A DNA stretch of 43,282 nt from a virus, in IMG/VR virus record IMGVR_UViG_3300043411_000846, positions 1 to 43,282 of that record; one strand, written 5' to 3'. Under the pieces are notes generated by a model. That model did no database searches and was not told the origin of the DNA. It saw nothing but the letters and a program-made list of their open reading frames with translations. The translations under genes and the position numbers were made by a program. Shown piece after piece: positions 40,903 through 43,282 of the stretch; positions within the stretch are counted from its first letter, which is position 1, and every line of letters starts with the position of its first letter.

Positions 40903-41249
40903 CCGAGAGCGAACACGCTGTTCGGGGCAGACTGGATCGCGGTCTCCACGATCCCTGATGGGCGGGTCTGGGGCGGCTTTGTCTTGGGCCGGGGCGTAAG
41001 CTTGGGCGCGTCCGGCTTGTCGCCCAGGTCGTAGAGTGGGCGGAGGTGAACCTTGCCGCCTTCCAGGTCGGAGCGGGTCCATCCGCAGATGTAGGCGCGC
41101 TTGGGAGCCTTGCGCATGCGCGTGAGGGCCATGCTGGTGGGCACCCGGCTCATACCCTTCTCCCGGGCGATCTGCGTGGCCGTCATGGGGCCATTGCGAG
41201 CCAAAGCGTCGATGATCCGGTCGACGTAGTAGCCATGGGGCTTGGGCAT
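40890..41249 (-). CDS. winged-helix-like small DNA-binding protein
   Basis: The 119-aa protein starts at ATG 41249 (TGATG with the HAD stop). YYVDRIIDALARNGPMTATQ, IAREKGMSRVPTSMALTRMR and AYICGW form the helix-turn-helix with wing typical of MarR/winged-helix folds (the MTATQIAREKGMSRVPTSMAL recognition region). The C-terminal half is Pro/Lys-rich. It is presumably a DNA-binding regulator; no target is known. The 20-bp motif overlaps its end. Confidence 0.65.
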   Translation of the reverse strand: MPKPHGYYVDRIIDALARNGPMTATQIAREKGMSRVPTSMALTRMRKAPKRAYICGWTRSDLEGGKVHLRPLYDLGDKPDAPKLTPRPKTKPPQTRPSGIVETAIQSAPNSVFALGSTL

Positions 41250-41833
41250 CAGAAGTCTCCCGGCGCCACCTGGGCACAGACGATGCCGTTGCGGCGCCAC
41301 ATATCCACGACACGCTGACGGTCGTCGAAGACCATGACAAGACGAGCGCGGTCTTTGGGGGAGAGGGCGTGGAGCCACGACTCCTTGAGCTGGTCGTCGG
41401 GCGTGTAGTCGCCGGCGGGGCGCATCTTGAGGTTGGCCCAGATGACTCCGTGCTTCCAGAGCCAGGTGACTGTCTGCTCTTCTACGGTGTCCATCCGGCC
41501 GCTCCAAATCCAAGCATCAGCGCGTTCACGAATTGCGTGGAATACGTTGAGGACCGCTTCGATTGGCGTGTCATCTACGCACGCGGCGTGGAAGGCGTCC
41601 CAGTCGGGCTTGAACTCGATGTCGCTGGGGTCATAACTCCAAAAGCCGCTGCTGTTGAAGGGGAACTCAACAAAATAATCGCCTTCGATACTCGGGTTCG
41701 GACCGCGGTAGATTGCCGGCGTTCCGTTCACGAGCACGGGCGAGCCGTTTTGGAACTGCACGAAGTGCCGGCGATGCTTCAAGTCCGCAAGCGTGCCGTC
41801 GAGGTCGAAGATATAGAGGGGTGTGGTGTTCAC
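41249..41833 (-). CDS. HAD-superfamily phosphatase, polynucleotide 3'-phosphatase-like
   Basis: The 194-aa protein has HAD motif I FDLDGTLAD (Asp10, Asp12), a WSGRMDTVEEQT region after a helical cap, and a C-terminal VMVFDDRQRVVDMWRRNG with two aspartates, followed by CAQVAPGDF. The last element is a hallmark of the 3'-phosphatase domain of T4 PseT/Pnkp-like proteins. It would remove 3'-phosphates from nucleic acids, preparing ends for ligation. No kinase domain is present. Confidence 0.85.
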   Translation of the reverse strand: MNTTPLYIFDLDGTLADLKHRRHFVQFQNGSPVLVNGTPAIYRGPNPSIEGDYFVEFPFNSSGFWSYDPSDIEFKPDWDAFHAACVDDTPIEAVLNVFHAIRERADAWIWSGRMDTVEEQTVTWLWKHGVIWANLKMRPAGDYTPDDQLKESWLHALSPKDRARLVMVFDDRQRVVDMWRRNGIVCAQVAPGDF

Positions 41834-42018
41834 GTTGTTTCTTTCTGAACTTGTTTCGTCGCCAAGCCAGCAGCGAACACCTCAGCGTAGTGATCGCGCC
41901 GGCCACCGAATTTCGTACGCTTGGACCAGTCGTCCCAGAACTCCTGGAAGCCGGGAGGCTCCTTGGTCTTCGGGGACTTGACGGGTGCAGAGCGCAGGCG
42001 GATGCGGGGCTGGGTCAT
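41830..42018 (-). CDS. small hypothetical phage protein
   Basis: The 62-aa product starts at ATG 42018 (ATGA) and contains FQEFWDDWSKRTKFGGRRDH followed by a short helix. A similar aromatic-Trp pattern (FKAFWLCWERRPTLKRFRLD) occurs in the 84-aa protein encoded at 42149-42403; the two may be distant paralogues. Function unknown. Confidence 0.55.
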   Translation of the reverse strand: MTQPRIRLRSAPVKSPKTKEPPGFQEFWDDWSKRTKFGGRRDHYAEVFAAGLATKQVQKETT

Positions 42019-42152
42019 GAGGTCAGTTCGTCAGGTACTTCCACTTCATCACCCAGCTTGCTGGCGACGAAGCAGCGCATTGCTGCGATCAGGGAGGGTG
42101 GAGCAGGTTTAAGCGAGGGCGCATCTTTTACGGTTTCGACTGGCTTGCTCAT
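42015..42152 (-). CDS. 45-aa hypothetical protein
   Basis: ATG 42152 (overlap ATGA with the previous stop) to TGA 42017-42015 encodes MSKPVETVKDAPSLKPAPPS, then a short helix ending CFVASKLG and an acidic tail. It overlaps the next gene by 4 bases. The exact fit at both ends argues that it is real. Function unknown. Confidence 0.5.
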   Translation of the reverse strand: MSKPVETVKDAPSLKPAPPSLIAAMRCFVASKLGDEVEVPDELTS

Positions 42153-42403
42153 GCTGGTGTCTCCGGGATGCTCAGCCCCGTCGTGTACTCGGGCGAGTGG
42201 TCGGGCGAGGACATGTAGGGGCGATGAGGAATGACGGCCTTCGGCTCGATCCAGCCCGCGGCGATGAGGCGCTGGCGCTCATTGAAAGCGCCGATGGCCT
42301 CGAAGGAGGCAGCGACGTAGGCGAAGTCTAGGCGGAAGCGCTTGAGCGTGGGGCGACGTTCCCAGCAGAGCCAGAATGCCTTAAAGGTGGCGGGCTCTTT
42401 CAT
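42149..42403 (-). CDS. hypothetical phage protein
   Basis: The 84-aa product starts at ATG 42403 (ATGA). MKEPATFKAFWLCWERRPTL opens it, then a helical segment and a proline- and tyrosine-rich C-terminus. The FxxFWxxWxxR element is like that in the protein at 41830-42018. No known family. Confidence 0.55.
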   Translation of the reverse strand: MKEPATFKAFWLCWERRPTLKRFRLDFAYVAASFEAIGAFNERQRLIAAGWIEPKAVIPHRPYMSSPDHSPEYTTGLSIPETPA

Positions 42404-42525
42404 GACAGCACCAAGAGAGCTGCACCAATGATCGCGAACCAGACGGCCGCATCAGGGCCGACGAAGCGGGCGCCGATGCCAACTGAGAGACAGATCGCAC
42501 CGGCGAAGAACATGCGGTTTCTCAT
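42400..42525 (-). CDS. 41-aa membrane microprotein
   Basis: ATG 42525 overlaps the preceding stop (ATGA). The product MRNRMFFAGAICLSVGIGAR, followed by FVGPDAAVWFAIIGAALLVL, has two short hydrophobic segments, like a hairpin membrane protein. It ends exactly at the next gene's start (ATGA). Function unknown. Confidence 0.55.
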   Translation of the reverse strand: MRNRMFFAGAICLSVGIGARFVGPDAAVWFAIIGAALLVLS

Positions 42526-42620
42526 GGTACGTAACCCCATAGTTCGTAGAGGTAGAAGACGACTCGCACGGCGAGGTGAAAGATCACCACGCCGGCGAGG
42601 AATTGGAGGACCTTGCTCAC
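42522..42620 (-). CDS. 32-aa membrane microprotein
   Basis: GTG 42620 overlaps the preceding stop (GTGA) and encodes VSKVLQFLAGVVIFHLAVRV then VFYLYELWGYVP, one hydrophobic helix. It overlaps the next ATG (ATGA). This is the smallest gene here and is supported by coupling at both ends, though such short frames can be coincidental. Confidence 0.45.
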   Translation of the reverse strand: MSKVLQFLAGVVIFHLAVRVVFYLYELWGYVP

Positions 42621-42790
42621 ACGCCCCACTCTTCGGCGAGGTCCGCGGCGAAGAGTGCGCCGCGCTCTTCGGCGGCAAGTTCTGCCATTTCTGCCAGCAG
42701 GTCGTGCGCAGCGGCGGCGTTGATGCCGCGCTCCTTCTCCACGCGCTCCAGCAGGTCGTGCAGGGCCAAAATCAACTCGTTGTCGTCCAC
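42617..42790 (-). CDS. small helical protein next to attC
   Basis: GTG 42790 has GAGGTG just upstream; another in-frame GTG is at 42796. The 57-aa product (VDDNELILALHDLLERVEKE, INAAAAHDLLAEMAELAAEE) is acidic and helical. Its upstream region is directly the attC site (42814-42870), so this gene is the first one after it in the leftward direction. Function unknown. Confidence 0.5.
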   Translation of the reverse strand: MDDNELILALHDLLERVEKERGINAAAAHDLLAEMAELAAEERGALFAADLAEEWGV

Positions 42791-42813
42791 GTTCACCTCG
42801 CTTCGGATACAGG

Positions 42814-42870
42814 GCCTAACACGCAATTCAAGCCGACGCCTGACGGCGCGGCTTAATTGCAACGTTAGGC
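42814..42870 (+). other. integron attC recombination site (57 bp)
   Basis: The 57 bp open with GCCTAAC (42814-42820, R'') and close with GTTAGGC (42864-42870, R'). The inner arms GCAATTCAAGCCGACGCC and GGCGCGGCTTAATTGC are inverted repeats except for two extra bases (a C and an A) in the left arm, leaving a TGAC loop. Two unpaired bases on one arm are the extrahelical bases by which integron integrases recognise the folded bottom strand. The L'' and L' sequences (AAGCCGACGCC, GGCGCGGCTTAA) are nearly identical to those of the aadA-type attC. Confidence 0.85.
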
Positions 42871-43275
42871 CTTCTTCGGCAGGCGCACTTGCAGTTGCGT
42901 GCCGTCCTTGCAGTTAATGTCCAGCACCGTCCCGCGCTCCCAGCGCTGGGCGTGCGCATAGCCCCCGCGCTTGGCGCACAGTTCCTCGGCCACAGCAATG
43001 TCGGGCGGCTGCACCATGTCCACGCAGCCCGCCAGTGCGGCAGCAACCCCGGCGGCAAAGAAAACCCGCGCCAGGTGGCATAGCGCCAAGGTCGGGGTGG
43101 TCACGTCATAGGGGCCGCTGTCGTAGGTCAGCGCACGCCAAAGCCGGTTGTCGTTGTGCTCTCGCAGCACTGCAAACGCCATGTCGGCAATCTGGCGGTC
43201 TGTCAGCTTGTGCGCTTCTGGGCCAGGCCTAACAGGTCGGTCAACCGGAGCTTCGCCGGCAGCAGTCGGGTTCAT
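42865..43275 (-). CDS. cassette-borne protein, possible lipoprotein fusion
   Basis: The frame runs from ATG 43275 to TAA 42867-42865, the stop lying inside the R' core of attC. The first ~20 residues are weakly coding and overlap a second GCCTAAC core (43227-43233). A middle part reads LTDRQIADMAFAVLREHNDN and RLWRALTYDSGPYDVTTPT. The last ~70 residues contain a lipoprotein-like signal (FFAAGVAAALAGC) and a small Cys-containing domain (LCAKRGGYAHAQRWERGTVL, INCKDGTQLQVRLPK). Two separate proteins may be joined here, and a TTG start before the signal is possible. Homologues are not recognised. Confidence 0.55.
   Translation of the reverse strand: MNPTAAGEAPVDRPVRPGPEAHKLTDRQIADMAFAVLREHNDNRLWRALTYDSGPYDVTTPTLALCHLARVFFAAGVAAALAGCVDMVQPPDIAVAEELCAKRGGYAHAQRWERGTVLDINCKDGTQLQVRLPKKA
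43227..43233 (+). other. possible R'' core of a second attC, truncated by the window
   Basis: GCCTAAC recurs 357 bases after the R' of the first site, which is a normal cassette length. The following 49 bases to the window end do not contain a clear complementary right arm, so a complete site cannot be shown. Confidence 0.3.
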
Positions 43276-43282
43276 CGTTACT

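Noticed and set aside
43227-43282. A complete second attC site
   Set aside because: Only the GCCTAAC core and an arm-like stretch are present. No matching right arm or GTTRRRY core appears before the window ends.

Overview
The window is a GC-rich, gene-dense segment of a tailed bacteriophage (or prophage). A Gram-negative host is indicated by the nested Rz/Rz1 spanin pair. The terminase, portal and capsid genes are not present and presumably lie left of base 1, where the sequence opens inside a truncated virion gene. The very long internal virion-type protein and short tail-associated proteins suggest a podovirus-like particle, but this is inference. No integrase, RNA polymerase, tRNA or CRISPR array was recognised.

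Layout. Bases 1-20776 are transcribed rightward: the end of a virion protein; a lysis cassette (TTG-started membrane/coiled-coil protein, holin-like protein, DUF5675 putative endolysin, Rz with embedded Rz1); then virion and tail genes, including a fibre-like protein with FGTP repeats, a 613-aa coiled-coil protein, a 705-aa Ala/Gln-rich protein and a 3035-aa polyvalent protein carrying TGGQTGVD (Rossmann/MoCo-carrier-like), ADP-ribosyltransferase-like and HEGLH metallopeptidase-like segments. A bidirectional hairpin terminator (20821-20840) separates this arm from bases 20850-43275, which are transcribed leftward.

The leftward arm is a chain of about 50 mostly small genes, most overlapping by 1-4 bases (ATGA, GTGA or TGATG junctions), so translational coupling is the rule. 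It encodes replication and DNA-processing functions: family A DNA polymerase with DEDDy exonuclease, SNF2-type helicase, Cas4/RecB-like nuclease with four candidate Fe-S cysteines, ATP-dependent DNA ligase, HNH endonuclease, VRR-NUC-like nuclease, DEDDh exonuclease and a polynucleotide 3'-phosphatase-like HAD protein. It also carries a MoxR ATPase / DUF3150-like / zincin-VWA module and many small unknown proteins.

The most notable things outside ordinary genes are: (1) a 57-bp integron-type attC site at 42814-42870 next to a cassette-like gene at the right end; (2) a strongly structured, apparently non-coding RNA of about 153 nt between the MoxR and DUF3150-like genes, whose G-U wobbles indicate the minus strand; (3) a near-palindromic 20-bp motif repeated before genes in both arms; (4) a HNH endonuclease whose C-terminus copies that of the adjacent ligase; (5) a set of small proteins sharing a VTxRITQ C-terminal tail.
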